Positions 28,289-37,694 of a DNA stretch of 45,977 nucleotides are shown here, piece by piece. Each line of letters begins with the position of its first letter. The stretch's first letter is position 1. The stretch covers positions 1-45,977 of IMG/VR virus record IMGVR_UViG_3300032265_000714; one strand, given 5' to 3'. The position numbers were made by a program, and so were the translations under genes. The stretch is from a virus. The notes beneath the pieces are model-generated. The model saw only the letters and a list, made by a program, of their open reading frames with translations, did no database searches and was not told the DNA's origin.

Positions 28289-29354
28289 TATTAGTCGAAA
28301 TAAAAATATAGAATTTCCTGTGCATGTCCAGTATGCTGGGTTGTTCATTGATCTTGACAACGGATGGACTAACGACAACGGAGTTATAAGCAAAGGGTTA
28401 AAAGATAACAAATGTATTATTACATGTAAAAATAATACAATTACAATAACTGTTGACCGACGTAGAACATTTCCGTTATTTTATGACGAAGAACATATCA
28501 GTAATATCATCAACTATACTAATGAATTTTTTACTAACGAAGATTTAAGTGTTTTAAATGATATTGTAACTGTTATTAAAAGTAGCGAGCCTAGAGAGTT
28601 TACAGATCTTAAAATGAACGATGATCAATTGTTTGACTACCTATATGATTACTTAGACGATAAGGTTGGTAACTTTGAAGACCAAGCACCAATAAAGTTC
28701 TTTCCAACAGGGGGTGTTGATACTGGTGTTATTATGTCATTTGTATTAAAGCACAAAATTCCATTTGAACTATTAACTGCTGAATATAAAGATATGGATT
28801 ACTTTACTTGCCATACTAGATCACGTATAGGTAAGTTTTGGGCATACAGAAACATACACCATTGGAAAGAACCTAGTATACTGTTGTCTGGAACCAACGG
28901 TGATGAAATGATGCTACGTAATCCACATGATGCATATTTGATAGGTAAAATACACGGAGAGGATATCTTACAAACACTAGAAAACTCTAATACATATCAT
29001 AGTCATTATTTTCTTAGAAACAAACATAAGCCAGGATATGACGAAATTGATACACTAGACTTAACATTAGCACAAGCAAGACAGCGTGTCATTGATAGAA
29101 ATTACTGCGACTATCAACACTGGCACCTGGGTAATACATTAACATGGACTCCGCTGAATGACCTTACCTTAGTTAATATAATGTTAAATTTTAGTTACCC
29201 TTATGTAAGAACTCAACTACTTGATGCTGGTATTAGTAAGCAATTGATTATACGTAATAACCCCGATCTTTTAAAGTTTGTGTCGCCCTCCAAAAATAAT
29301 ATAAATTTTCAGCACCTACATAAAGTGTTTGAAGGTTTGGAAAGTTTTAAATGA
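28278..29354 (+). CDS. PP-loop amide-forming ligase, asparagine-synthetase-like
   Basis: 358 residues from the ATG at 28278 (a GTG three codons upstream is possible). FPTGGVDTGV around residue 145 is the ATP-pyrophosphatase loop of asparagine and beta-lactam synthetases, with Thr in place of the first Ser. LLSGTNGDEMM resembles their GxGGDE segment. The N-terminal ~110 residues lack the catalytic Cys of the glutaminase domain, so ammonia or an amine would be the direct nucleophile. It probably adenylates a carboxylate and forms an amide. Confidence 0.75.
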   Translation: MFFNISRNKNIEFPVHVQYAGLFIDLDNGWTNDNGVISKGLKDNKCIITCKNNTITITVDRRRTFPLFYDEEHISNIINYTNEFFTNEDLSVLNDIVTVIKSSEPREFTDLKMNDDQLFDYLYDYLDDKVGNFEDQAPIKFFPTGGVDTGVIMSFVLKHKIPFELLTAEYKDMDYFTCHTRSRIGKFWAYRNIHHWKEPSILLSGTNGDEMMLRNPHDAYLIGKIHGEDILQTLENSNTYHSHYFLRNKHKPGYDEIDTLDLTLAQARQRVIDRNYCDYQHWHLGNTLTWTPLNDLTLVNIMLNFSYPYVRTQLLDAGISKQLIIRNNPDLLKFVSPSKNNINFQHLHKVFEGLESFK

Positions 29355-30574
29355 CTCCGCAATCATTCAGCTACGGGGTTTTAGGCAAGGACGGACTTAT
29401 CTATTTGCCTCCTTATGGTCTAAACGAATGTTTAGATTACATGCTCAGCCTTGACCCAGAAACGTATGCTATTAAGAAAATTCCCGTAATTGTAGATAGT
29501 AGTTTTGAAAAATGGGTCGTTAGTGTAGTAGTCAGAGATAAGATTTACGTGTTACCTTACAACGAAAGCTCTATGCTGATTATAGATACAGATAGCAATA
29601 CTGTTAATACAATTAATCTTAATCTAGCAGGCAAAGGCAAATATACATCGGCTCATGTTTACAAAGATAAAATTTATGCTTTACCCTTTGGGATTGATAG
29701 CGAGTTTAACCAAGTACTAGTTGTTGATACTATAACTGATACATTTCAAACCGTTGAATTAGACATTCCTACAAACAATGAAAAGAAGTGGCACACCACC
29801 CAGATCATCGATAACATAATATATGGCATGCCGCGTGGCGAACTTGCTGATCCGTATTTTCCATATCGCATTGAATTCGATTGTGACACATTAGATTATC
29901 AGTTATCAGACATCAGTAACCTGTGGAGTGATATCGACAAACAAGGTTACGCTACAGCCAAGTACACAACTATGGCTGTATATAAAGATAAACTGTTTGC
30001 ACCGCCGTATTGCAGAAATCCTAATTTTGATTTGATGGCAATGTTTATTAACGGCCAATGGAGTTATACTCATACAGGGCAAACCGCAACTAGCAGAAAA
30101 TACTATACACATACAGTATCTAAGAATGGAAAGATATATTTTCCTCCAGCAGGGCATGACGAAGATTGGTCTGAATTGATGATAGTCAACGGTGAGACAA
30201 ATCAGATAACTATTAAAGATTTAGGCATAGGGAAAGAAAGTAAAAAATACTTTGCAGGTTGCGAAAATAGCCAAGGTAAAATTTATTACATACCTAGAGG
30301 TGGCTGCGTTTGTATGCCAGAAGATTCGTGGAAAGAGTTAGGCGACTTGACTGAAATACTAGTTGTCGATACCGCAGACGATTCTACATATACTATTGAT
30401 GTTAGCGAGCATTATAAAGACAGCACAACTATAGAAAAATATAACAACTGTGTTATTGTAAACAATAAGATATTTGCATTGCCGTATGGGGAAAGCGCAG
30501 GCTTTCAAGACATACTTGTGTTTGATACAATAACAGAGCAGGTAATTAAAAAGATAAACTTAGATGACTTATAA
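29351..30574 (+). CDS. Beta-propeller-like repeat protein
   Basis: 407 residues with about seven repeats of ~50 residues of the form KY-x(4,6)-V-x(2)-D-K-I-Y-x-L-P-x-G followed by a strand such as LVVDTITDTF. Examples are YKDKIYALPFG, YKDKLFAPPY and NKIFALPYGES. Such repeats are typical of a beta-propeller. No catalytic motif and no signal peptide are visible. Tandem paralogue of the next gene, with a 4-base overlap upstream and an 11-base overlap downstream. Probably a scaffold or ligand-binding protein for the neighbouring enzymes. Confidence 0.7.
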   Translation: MTPQSFSYGVLGKDGLIYLPPYGLNECLDYMLSLDPETYAIKKIPVIVDSSFEKWVVSVVVRDKIYVLPYNESSMLIIDTDSNTVNTINLNLAGKGKYTSAHVYKDKIYALPFGIDSEFNQVLVVDTITDTFQTVELDIPTNNEKKWHTTQIIDNIIYGMPRGELADPYFPYRIEFDCDTLDYQLSDISNLWSDIDKQGYATAKYTTMAVYKDKLFAPPYCRNPNFDLMAMFINGQWSYTHTGQTATSRKYYTHTVSKNGKIYFPPAGHDEDWSELMIVNGETNQITIKDLGIGKESKKYFAGCENSQGKIYYIPRGGCVCMPEDSWKELGDLTEILVVDTADDSTYTIDVSEHYKDSTTIEKYNNCVIVNNKIFALPYGESAGFQDILVFDTITEQVIKKINLDDL

Positions 30575-31718
30575 AGCATTTGAAGATTACTATAAAGAAG
30601 CAAAGATAAAACACCTTGTACTGTTTGAGCACAACGGGTATTTAATCAGCCCTCCATTTTGTACAGACACTTGTAAAGACTACAGTAATGTAATGGTGTA
30701 TAAGGATGGAGAGGTTGTGTACATAGATATAGACACACCCCCTGCAACTAGCAAGTATAACTCAATGGCAGTTGTTGGCGATAGTTTATTTTTTGCACCC
30801 TATGGTATATGGGATAATTTTAATACTGTACTTGAATTAAAAAATTGGAAGCCTATATATCATACGATAGACAGTGCAGGCAAAGGACAATTTTATAACA
30901 TGGCCAGCAACGGCACAACAGCATTTGCCGCACCTCTTGGCTACGACCCAGTCAGCTTTGGGTTGTTTATCAAAGACGGAGAGGTAAAACAAATTCCAAT
31001 ACCTGCTAGCCCCGCATTAAAACGACATATGGGTTGTGTGCTTGCCAATGGAAATTATTATAGTCCTCCAAGAGGAGAAACATTAGACTACGATACCATT
31101 TTAAAATTTAATCCTACTACTGAAGAAGTTACAATGATTGAAATTGATAATCTTCCTTTAAGTAAACGCAAATACAGTGACTTCATACAAGCAGGTAATA
31201 AGTTATTTGCTTTACCGTTTGGGCGCGAACAGGAATTACATCATATGCTAGTATTGGACACTATTACAGATAGTACAGAACTTGTAGAATTAGCTGTTCC
31301 ACCTTTTATGAAAAAATACAATGTAGGTGTGTTGCTTGATGATATTATCATAGCAGTGCCTTATGGGCATAAAGATGACGGTGATGCTAACTGCGGACTT
31401 GTGTTTAATACAACTACATATGAACACACAACATTTGATGTTGGTCAATCTTTTGGCGGTAAGTATAGATTCCGTTGCGGTATTGTTTATAATAGCAACG
31501 CCCTGTTCTTTCCTACAGGAACACCTAATGCTGACATTATTGCTATAGACAAAACTGGTACTGTTGTATTTAGAAAATCATTGCCTGAATACATTTTAGG
31601 AAGACCTATAGAACATACAGGGGTGGTATATACATTAGCATATCAAGTAGTAACACAAACACATTGTTTAATGACGCTAGATAAAGATTACAATATAAAT
31701 TTTGAGGTATTGTTTTAA
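30564..31718 (+). CDS. Beta-propeller-like repeat protein, paralogue of the preceding gene
   Basis: 384 residues with six to seven repeats sharing KY or KR, then a strand and a P-x-G turn (for example GDSLFFAPYG, GNKLFALPFG, LDDIIIAVPYG). Same architecture as 29351-30574, so the pair arose by duplication and then diverged. Its last base is shared with the next radical SAM start (TAATG). Confidence 0.7.
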   Translation: MTYKAFEDYYKEAKIKHLVLFEHNGYLISPPFCTDTCKDYSNVMVYKDGEVVYIDIDTPPATSKYNSMAVVGDSLFFAPYGIWDNFNTVLELKNWKPIYHTIDSAGKGQFYNMASNGTTAFAAPLGYDPVSFGLFIKDGEVKQIPIPASPALKRHMGCVLANGNYYSPPRGETLDYDTILKFNPTTEEVTMIEIDNLPLSKRKYSDFIQAGNKLFALPFGREQELHHMLVLDTITDSTELVELAVPPFMKKYNVGVLLDDIIIAVPYGHKDDGDANCGLVFNTTTYEHTTFDVGQSFGGKYRFRCGIVYNSNALFFPTGTPNADIIAIDKTGTVVFRKSLPEYILGRPIEHTGVVYTLAYQVVTQTHCLMTLDKDYNINFEVLF

Positions 31719-32809
31719 TGCCACAATGTAATGCTCTGGATAATCATCTATGTACTGATACCGATGTCAGGTTCAGACCCTGCTGTGTATTTCGTAAACG
31801 TAGCAACGGTACTATTGAATCAGGTGGGTTAGATTGGGCAACATATAAACATACGTTTATTAGCAATGTAAAAGATACAATGCAAGATGGTTGGCATGCA
31901 GGTTGTGAAAGTTGTCGAATTGATGAGGAATCTGGTAAGGAGAGCCAACGTATGCAATACAATCAAATACTAACCGGCACTACTGATCAATTAGAATTTC
32001 TAGATATTAGTTTTGCAAACGAATGTAATTTAACTTGTAAGATGTGCGGACCACCGGCCAGTAGTAAATGGGAACGACTAGTAACTAAACATGCAGATTT
32101 AAAAACATATCCCCACTACCAGTTGAATAATTACGCTGATAAATCAGTACACGATATACTAAGATCCATAGATTTTAAATATGTAAACACAATAAAACTA
32201 CAGGGCGGAGAACCGTTTATTGGTAATAGCTTAGAGCTAATGTTACAGGAAATTAAGAATAAAGGTTCTTTAGAAAATATTTCTCTACGTACTAGTACTA
32301 ATTGTACAGCATTTCCCAAGTCCATAATCAACGATTTATTAAAATTTAAAAATGTATCAATAGCATTAAGTGTAGACGGTATTGACGAATTGTGTAATTA
32401 TATACGTACTGGATGTTCTTGGGCAAAAGTATATAAAGTGATCAAGCAATGGATTAAACTTGCCCGTACAAATCCGCAAATAGATCTTAGTATATCTTTT
32501 ACATTGCAGGCTTTAAACTTACATCAATTCTTATTAGTGAAACAATGGGCGACAGATCATAACATACGATTTAGTTTTGATGTGCTAAAAGGACCTATAG
32601 AATTATCCATTTATAGTTTACCTAAAGACTATATTATGGAATTAGATCATAATGGTATGCTTGACGAAGAACTAATAAGATTGCTAGTTGCTCCTAGCTA
32701 CGATCCTGCACAATTACTAAAATTATTGACAAGCCAAGATGTTGCTATGAAAACTAGTATCCAAGAAGCGATACCGGACTTACACAAAAGTTTAATTAGA
32801 TTTTCTTAA
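31718..32809 (+). CDS. Radical SAM protein with an N-terminal Cys-rich domain
   Basis: 363 residues. C103-x3-C107-x2-C110 (CNLTCKMC) is the radical SAM cluster; LQGGEPF follows. Unlike most SPASM/Twitch enzymes, where auxiliary cysteines follow the barrel, here they precede it: C4, C12, C22, C23, C63 and C66. The same order is seen at 36396 and 39524. Substrate unknown. Last gene of the plus operon; ends overlapping the convergent radical SAM gene by 18 bases. Confidence 0.85.
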   Translation: MPQCNALDNHLCTDTDVRFRPCCVFRKRSNGTIESGGLDWATYKHTFISNVKDTMQDGWHAGCESCRIDEESGKESQRMQYNQILTGTTDQLEFLDISFANECNLTCKMCGPPASSKWERLVTKHADLKTYPHYQLNNYADKSVHDILRSIDFKYVNTIKLQGGEPFIGNSLELMLQEIKNKGSLENISLRTSTNCTAFPKSIINDLLKFKNVSIALSVDGIDELCNYIRTGCSWAKVYKVIKQWIKLARTNPQIDLSISFTLQALNLHQFLLVKQWATDHNIRFSFDVLKGPIELSIYSLPKDYIMELDHNGMLDEELIRLLVAPSYDPAQLLKLLTSQDVAMKTSIQEAIPDLHKSLIRFS

Positions 32810-33694
32810 ATAGATATCACTTAAACAAGTACATTTAGTATTCCCACATATAATTGGCTCTGTAGGTAATACATACTCCTCAAGTGTTCCAATCTTGCCG
32901 CCATATAAACAATCGCTACGATAAATGTCGCCCCAGTGGTCTATACAGATCATGTCAATGCCTGCCCAGCATTGCCAGCCTTTATGATTATTCTTGCCCG
33001 ATATGATCAATTCATTAGCACTAATTTCAACACCATCTAATAAGAGTTTGCCTCTATGTAATTTTTGATCTGGTAAGTTACGTAAAAACTTCCATTCTTT
33101 AATTGTCTTAAGTTGATCTACTGAGAACTCTCCAGGGTTGTTAGTATACGATCCTTCTTGTTTGTCTAGTACTACCTTAGGCCATATTGCAACTGTTGGC
33201 GATGCATTATATAAAGTTTCAGCAATGTCTAACATACTGTCAAAGTTATCCGGAGTAAACATAACATTAACTCCCTTTAGTACTTCGACGTTTTGTAAAA
33301 TAGAAACAAAATGATTTATATCAGCATACTCTGGGTGATAGCTTAGAATCATACCATCAGTATACTGCGATAGTTTTTGATAATACTCTACAGTTTGACT
33401 ACCGTTAGTTAAGTAACTAAAGATGTGTCCTTTACTTTTAACTAGTTCGGCAAACGCAAGAAAGTGTTTCCAATATGTAGGCTCCCCTCCACTTATTCTA
33501 TAACACACTTCTTTACCTGGGTAATCGAAGTTTTCCACAAACTGTTTAACAACAGCCCACTCAGGCCATCCCGAAGATCCGTCATGTAAAAATGTTGGGC
33601 AGTAACTACATCTGTAGTTACATTTGTTTCCTAAAGTCCAACTGACTAAGAACCAATTCGCCTTAGCGGGATCATAATATGTTAGCGTACTCAT
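32792..33694 (-). CDS. Radical SAM protein, CNYxCxYC family
   Basis: 300 residues. C25-x3-C29-x2-C32 (CNYRCSYC), ISGGEPTYW and a C-terminal Cys group (WAGIDMICID, CLYGG, CGNTKCTC) that could bind an auxiliary Fe-S cluster. Paralogue of 37678 and 42339, which share the spacing from the N-terminus or the W-x-L-G-x-x-CNY segment and a conserved WP after the motif. Last gene of a four-gene minus operon that starts at 35838. Confidence 0.87.
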   Translation of the reverse strand: MSTLTYYDPAKANWFLVSWTLGNKCNYRCSYCPTFLHDGSSGWPEWAVVKQFVENFDYPGKEVCYRISGGEPTYWKHFLAFAELVKSKGHIFSYLTNGSQTVEYYQKLSQYTDGMILSYHPEYADINHFVSILQNVEVLKGVNVMFTPDNFDSMLDIAETLYNASPTVAIWPKVVLDKQEGSYTNNPGEFSVDQLKTIKEWKFLRNLPDQKLHRGKLLLDGVEISANELIISGKNNHKGWQCWAGIDMICIDHWGDIYRSDCLYGGKIGTLEEYVLPTEPIICGNTKCTCLSDIYLRKSN

Positions 33695-34347
33695 TGGCTC
33701 ATCATATGTTTTACAATCGTACTAAAATTCTTTTCAGTTACCTTTACTGTAAGTATTAAAGAGTAAACACTATCTGAAAAACTAAACACACTATGCTCTA
33801 ATTGAAAATTAGCAAAGTACAAAAATCCTGGATCAAAATATACAGGTTTGCCATCTATCATTTGTACAAAGTTTTCTGGCTTGCACTTACCAAATACAAG
33901 AATCAATCTAATATATTCAGGAGCAAACCCTGGATGATCAATATGTGGAGGGAAATAGCCACCAGCACCTATCTTTAAAAAATGTACGCGACCGATATCA
34001 GATCCAAACATATCTACAATTTTTTGAATCTGTGGTAATGCATGATATACTGCCGTAGGAGTCACAAAGTTATCTTCACGCATTTCTATATTGTGATATT
34101 CTTGCATATAACCAAAACTATTAAGATGATAGTTGTCCATAACATCACCAGAGTGGCTAGTAACAGGAAGTCCCCATCTGTTATTATGAGTGTCTTTCTT
34201 TGCGTTATACGGACACCAGTTGTTTTTAAATTGTTCTAGACCTTGTTCTAACTCTATAGGATCAACATATAGTTTTAATTTAATATATTGTCCCATATTA
34301 GCAAGACTATTGAACAGTAGACCTCTTTCAATTTCAGACGGAGTCAT
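33691..34347 (-). CDS. 2OG-Fe(II) or Asp/Asn-hydroxylase-like protein
   Basis: 218 residues. H-I-D in FPPHIDHPGF, the strand IRLILVFG, FLYFANFQLEHSVFS with the distal His, and a closing SLILTVKV strand. An Arg for 2-oxoglutarate is not obvious at the usual place. Overlaps both neighbours (4 and 14 bases), so it is translated with the radical SAM protein downstream. Confidence 0.7.
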   Translation of the reverse strand: MTPSEIERGLLFNSLANMGQYIKLKLYVDPIELEQGLEQFKNNWCPYNAKKDTHNNRWGLPVTSHSGDVMDNYHLNSFGYMQEYHNIEMREDNFVTPTAVYHALPQIQKIVDMFGSDIGRVHFLKIGAGGYFPPHIDHPGFAPEYIRLILVFGKCKPENFVQMIDGKPVYFDPGFLYFANFQLEHSVFSFSDSVYSLILTVKVTEKNFSTIVKHMMSQ

Positions 34348-35089
34348 TTTTTTCCTTTTGATAGTTTGTGAAACTAGAACACGCTAGTTGCATGGCATCA
34401 AAATCCCAACCATTCTTGTTAGGTGTAATAATCAAATGTGCTCTAGGTTCGCTACCTGTGTTACGAATACTGTGAAAACTACCAACATCCATAGTACGTA
34501 TATCTCCTTCTTTCCACGGAACTAGGCCGCCAGCTTCCAACACAAATTCAGCACCTGGCGGGTTAATGATTGCAACATTAACAGGCCCGCACAGCATTTG
34601 ACCTTTTGCGTAATCTCTATGAGGAATTGCAAATCCATTGGGTTCTAAGATCATTATCCTAACTCTGACATAATCTTTGATTGGGCTGTTTTTCTTAACC
34701 CACTCAACTGTCTTAGGAAAAAACTTACAAATATCAGTCCACCCAAGCAAGTCATTATCTGTTACTATTCCCTGCTGTTTGTAATACTCGTATGAGTTGG
34801 TCATAATAGAAGAGTACCCGTATAGTGTAATTGATAACCATCCAGTATGTTCCCTATGCGATACAGCTAATGATGTTTTATTTTTAATTTCTTCTTTTAA
34901 TTCTGTGACATCGGTATCTATATCTAATCGAAGAGATTTACATTTACTTTGTGTCTGTATCCATTTAAAATAAGCTATAATTTCTTCAGGAGTTCGTGCA
35001 GTTGTAAACTCTTTGGGGATTTCTAAGATATCACGATTATGCGGTATATCTTTATGTAGATTAAAAAAATCAGTTACTATTTGATCCAT
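34334..35089 (-). CDS. Asp/Asn beta-hydroxylase-like protein
   Basis: 251 residues. H-R-D in FAIPHRDYAKG, TMDVGSFHSIRN with the distal His, and RAHLIITPN with the Arg give the full triad. PGAEFVLEAGG lies between them. Overlaps the gene at 35077 by 13 bases. Part of the four-gene minus operon. Confidence 0.77.
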   Translation of the reverse strand: MDQIVTDFFNLHKDIPHNRDILEIPKEFTTARTPEEIIAYFKWIQTQSKCKSLRLDIDTDVTELKEEIKNKTSLAVSHREHTGWLSITLYGYSSIMTNSYEYYKQQGIVTDNDLLGWTDICKFFPKTVEWVKKNSPIKDYVRVRIMILEPNGFAIPHRDYAKGQMLCGPVNVAIINPPGAEFVLEAGGLVPWKEGDIRTMDVGSFHSIRNTGSEPRAHLIITPNKNGWDFDAMQLACSSFTNYQKEKNDSV

Positions 35090-35838
35090 GGGAATACTTT
35101 AAACCTTTCATCTAGTATTTTGTCTTGTATATCTTTTGCCCTAACACAAGGATAATAAGTACCGTCAGCTGTAAACATAGTAACATACCAATCAATTTTA
35201 TCATTGGCTAAAATCTTGATAAATTCGTTTTGCATCTTCAATCGCAGTTCCACATCATATAGTAACGAGTTAATGATATAACGAAAACAGTTACTAACTA
35301 CAAAAAACCCTTTAGTGCCTTCACAGTTACTTAAAAAACTTTTAACAGAATCAGAATTGAAAATATCTAATTGTGTAAAGTTAGTGATAGTATCTTTATA
35401 CAAGCTCATACTTTTATGTATTGCTGTAGGACTTATATCAATCACATAATGATTAGTTGTAGTTAGTCCTACGTCTGCCGGATTAGTTGCAATCATTTCG
35501 CCTGCTGCCAGGGAAACTAAACAATCAAATGTGCCTTTTAATTCAGGTGCTATATCTAAAGTTTCAGTATTCTGTGGAAAATAGATATTGTAGTTAAAAA
35601 TATCGTTTATAAGATGTGTATCAGATACTGTAAACCCAAAATTCTTTGCTCTAGCTTTGTCACTGATTCCCACTTGCCCAACCATTGCGTATTCTGCGTC
35701 TGTAGGAATTTCTGTAGTGTATTCTACTGTATAGTTTTCCAATAATAAGTCCGCGGTAAAGTACTCGGCTAGGCGTTGGGCCAACCCATTTAAACTACGG
35801 TTGCCGTAATCTTTTCCAACCCAACAAAATTTTTTCAT
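35077..35838 (-). CDS. Protein of unknown function, possibly methyltransferase-like
   Basis: 253 residues. The region VIDISPTAIHKSM and FTQLDIFNSDSVKSFL resembles the acidic loop and following strand of class I SAM-dependent methyltransferases, but the upstream glycine-rich loop is weak (VSLAAGEMIATNPAD). A separate N-terminal domain (~residues 1-95) opens with KKFCWVGKDYGNRS. First gene of the minus operon. Function not established. Confidence 0.45.
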   Translation of the reverse strand: MKKFCWVGKDYGNRSLNGLAQRLAEYFTADLLLENYTVEYTTEIPTDAEYAMVGQVGISDKARAKNFGFTVSDTHLINDIFNYNIYFPQNTETLDIAPELKGTFDCLVSLAAGEMIATNPADVGLTTTNHYVIDISPTAIHKSMSLYKDTITNFTQLDIFNSDSVKSFLSNCEGTKGFFVVSNCFRYIINSLLYDVELRLKMQNEFIKILANDKIDWYVTMFTADGTYYPCVRAKDIQDKILDERFKVFPWIK

Positions 35839-35850
35839 TATATACGCACT

Positions 35851-35858
35851 TATAAATA
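35851..35858 (+). promoter_or_regulatory. T4-type late promoter of the second fibre gene
   Basis: Exact TATAAATA. T4 geometry gives +1 at 35864 and a nine-base leader without a ribosome-binding site before the ATG at 35873. Confidence 0.75.
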
Positions 35859-35872
35859 GCTATGAGATATTT

Positions 35873-36433
35873 ATGAGTTTTTTAAACAGACAAATAATTT
35901 GTAGTGCGGAACCGGGCACTGGATTACCAAAACATATAATTGGTAATGTAATCATACGGTCTGACGATAATAGCGAGCACTTATATATAGACGGCGCCGC
36001 CGACGGTGGCTCTCCTATTTTTGTAGGTATAACTAAATCCAGAGGAACCCAAGAAAATAAACTACCTGTAGGTGCTGGTGATATTCTGGGCGGGCTACAA
36101 GTCTATGCTCGTATTAAGGCAGGAGACAGTTTAGGCTACTGCCATGAGGAAACTCCTTTGCACGGTAGTATAATGTTTAGAGCATCCGAGGACACTACTG
36201 ACGTACTATCAACTGAGTTGTTGTTAGCAGTTAATAGCAAAGATGGACTACGAGTTAAACTAGTATTAGACTCGCAAGGTCACCTAAATGTCTCTGGTAA
36301 TATAAAAACAGGCGAGTTACGAATTACCGACGAGGAAGTAATTGCAGACAAGCCTGTTAAATTTGTTAAAGCAGTTTATGAAGATGTTGAGTACGCTATC
36401 CCATTGTACTCAATTCAGGAAAAACTTTCCTAA
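35873..36433 (+). CDS. Probable virion fibre or baseplate-associated protein
   Basis: 186 residues. Beta-rich sequence with HLYIDGAADGG near residue 35 and LVLDSQGHLNVSGNIKTGELRI near residue 125, phrases common in phage fibre proteins. No signal peptide or catalytic motif. A lone plus-strand gene between minus-strand operons, under an exact late promoter, as expected for a structural protein. Its last 38 bases overlap the radical SAM gene tail to tail. Confidence 0.65.
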   Translation: MSFLNRQIICSAEPGTGLPKHIIGNVIIRSDDNSEHLYIDGAADGGSPIFVGITKSRGTQENKLPVGAGDILGGLQVYARIKAGDSLGYCHEETPLHGSIMFRASEDTTDVLSTELLLAVNSKDGLRVKLVLDSQGHLNVSGNIKTGELRITDEEVIADKPVKFVKAVYEDVEYAIPLYSIQEKLS

Positions 36434-37694
36434 AATCAGTACCACGTTGTTGATCACAGCTTTCTAAATATTCTATGGTAGAGGGCAACTTACTAGACCA
36501 ATCTTCTGCCATCATATATTGAACTAACCCTAACCAACGTTGTTTACCATATGGGTTGTTAACGAACTCATCTCCGTACTGGTTTCTGGCACAAAAATAT
36601 ATAATACGTTTTTCTATTTCTTTTTTAAGATGTAGGGGCAATACTCTGACATTCAAGTAACTAGGCAAATAAACTAAATGTGTTCCAACCAATCCGGCGC
36701 CATACGGAGGCAGATTAATCTTTTTGAAATTCATACTAGTTTTCCAATGAACCAATTCAGGTAAATTCATTATATTCAAAAGCTGTACTGCACACGCTAT
36801 GTTTACCACTATGTGATCCGGAGTGTCATCTAGACGATGTAGATTAGTAACGATGTCTCGCCAGTTGCTAGGGTATCGAATATAATCATTTCTATCGCCA
36901 ACTGCATCAATACTAAAATTAAATTTAACTTGTTTGAAATGATTCCATAATTCAAATAATTTTTCAGGAAGTTCTACCCCGTTAGAATTGTATCTAAGTA
37001 TGCAGTTTTTAGAAGCTCCGGTTTCAACCATAAATTCTAATATTTTATAATGTTCAGGAATTAGTAAAGGTTCGCCTCCTGCAAAATATAATTCTTTAAT
37101 ATAAGTTGCTTGCGAACGCATTGTGTCTAAGAAGCTACCTTTCTGATACCAAGTATAATCAAACGACGAATCCCATCCTTGGTCCTGTTTAAGCTCAACA
37201 GTTTTATATTTAGGATATTGTATCTTCCATTCTTTAATCCAACTACTACTATCATGTGGGCTACACATGATACATTTAAGTTGACACATATTTCCTAGTC
37301 TTAAATCAAAATATGGAATATTAACTGGTAGGCTGCCGTCCGGGGAAGTTTGTGCTACAATGCTGTTAATATCTAATCTATCTTGCCAGACCATTGTTTC
37401 CCAATTACGTTTGCTCGTAATACCTTTTTCTTCTTCTTGAAAACATTTAGTGCAACTGTTTGGAATTTTATTATCAAGCATTTGTAATCTTACATTACGC
37501 ATAAAATCACTGTTCCAAACTTCTGCAACAGTATGGGTTTTAAGATTCATATCTTTTACTAAGCCAGCATCCTTTACATCGATAATACCAGCACCGCTAG
37601 CATTGGCTGTACAACATACACGAACATCACCATTTGGGCGTGTAGCAAGATGTATCCACGGAAGCGGGCAGAATGTTTTACTCTGGTTTAGCAT
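36396..37694 (-). CDS. Radical SAM protein with an N-terminal Cys-rich domain
   Basis: 432 residues. The N-terminal domain carries FCPLPW with C9, C27-C28 and C81-x2-C84 (SCTKC). The radical SAM motif C137-x3-C141-x2-C144 (CQLKCIMC) follows, then FAGGEPLL. The N-terminal placement of auxiliary cysteines matches 31718 and 39524. End gene of a seven-gene minus operon (43298 to 36396) in which all neighbours overlap by 4-17 bases. Confidence 0.87.
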   Translation of the reverse strand: MLNQSKTFCPLPWIHLATRPNGDVRVCCTANASGAGIIDVKDAGLVKDMNLKTHTVAEVWNSDFMRNVRLQMLDNKIPNSCTKCFQEEEKGITSKRNWETMVWQDRLDINSIVAQTSPDGSLPVNIPYFDLRLGNMCQLKCIMCSPHDSSSWIKEWKIQYPKYKTVELKQDQGWDSSFDYTWYQKGSFLDTMRSQATYIKELYFAGGEPLLIPEHYKILEFMVETGASKNCILRYNSNGVELPEKLFELWNHFKQVKFNFSIDAVGDRNDYIRYPSNWRDIVTNLHRLDDTPDHIVVNIACAVQLLNIMNLPELVHWKTSMNFKKINLPPYGAGLVGTHLVYLPSYLNVRVLPLHLKKEIEKRIIYFCARNQYGDEFVNNPYGKQRWLGLVQYMMAEDWSSKLPSTIEYLESCDQQRGTDFRKVFPELSTMG

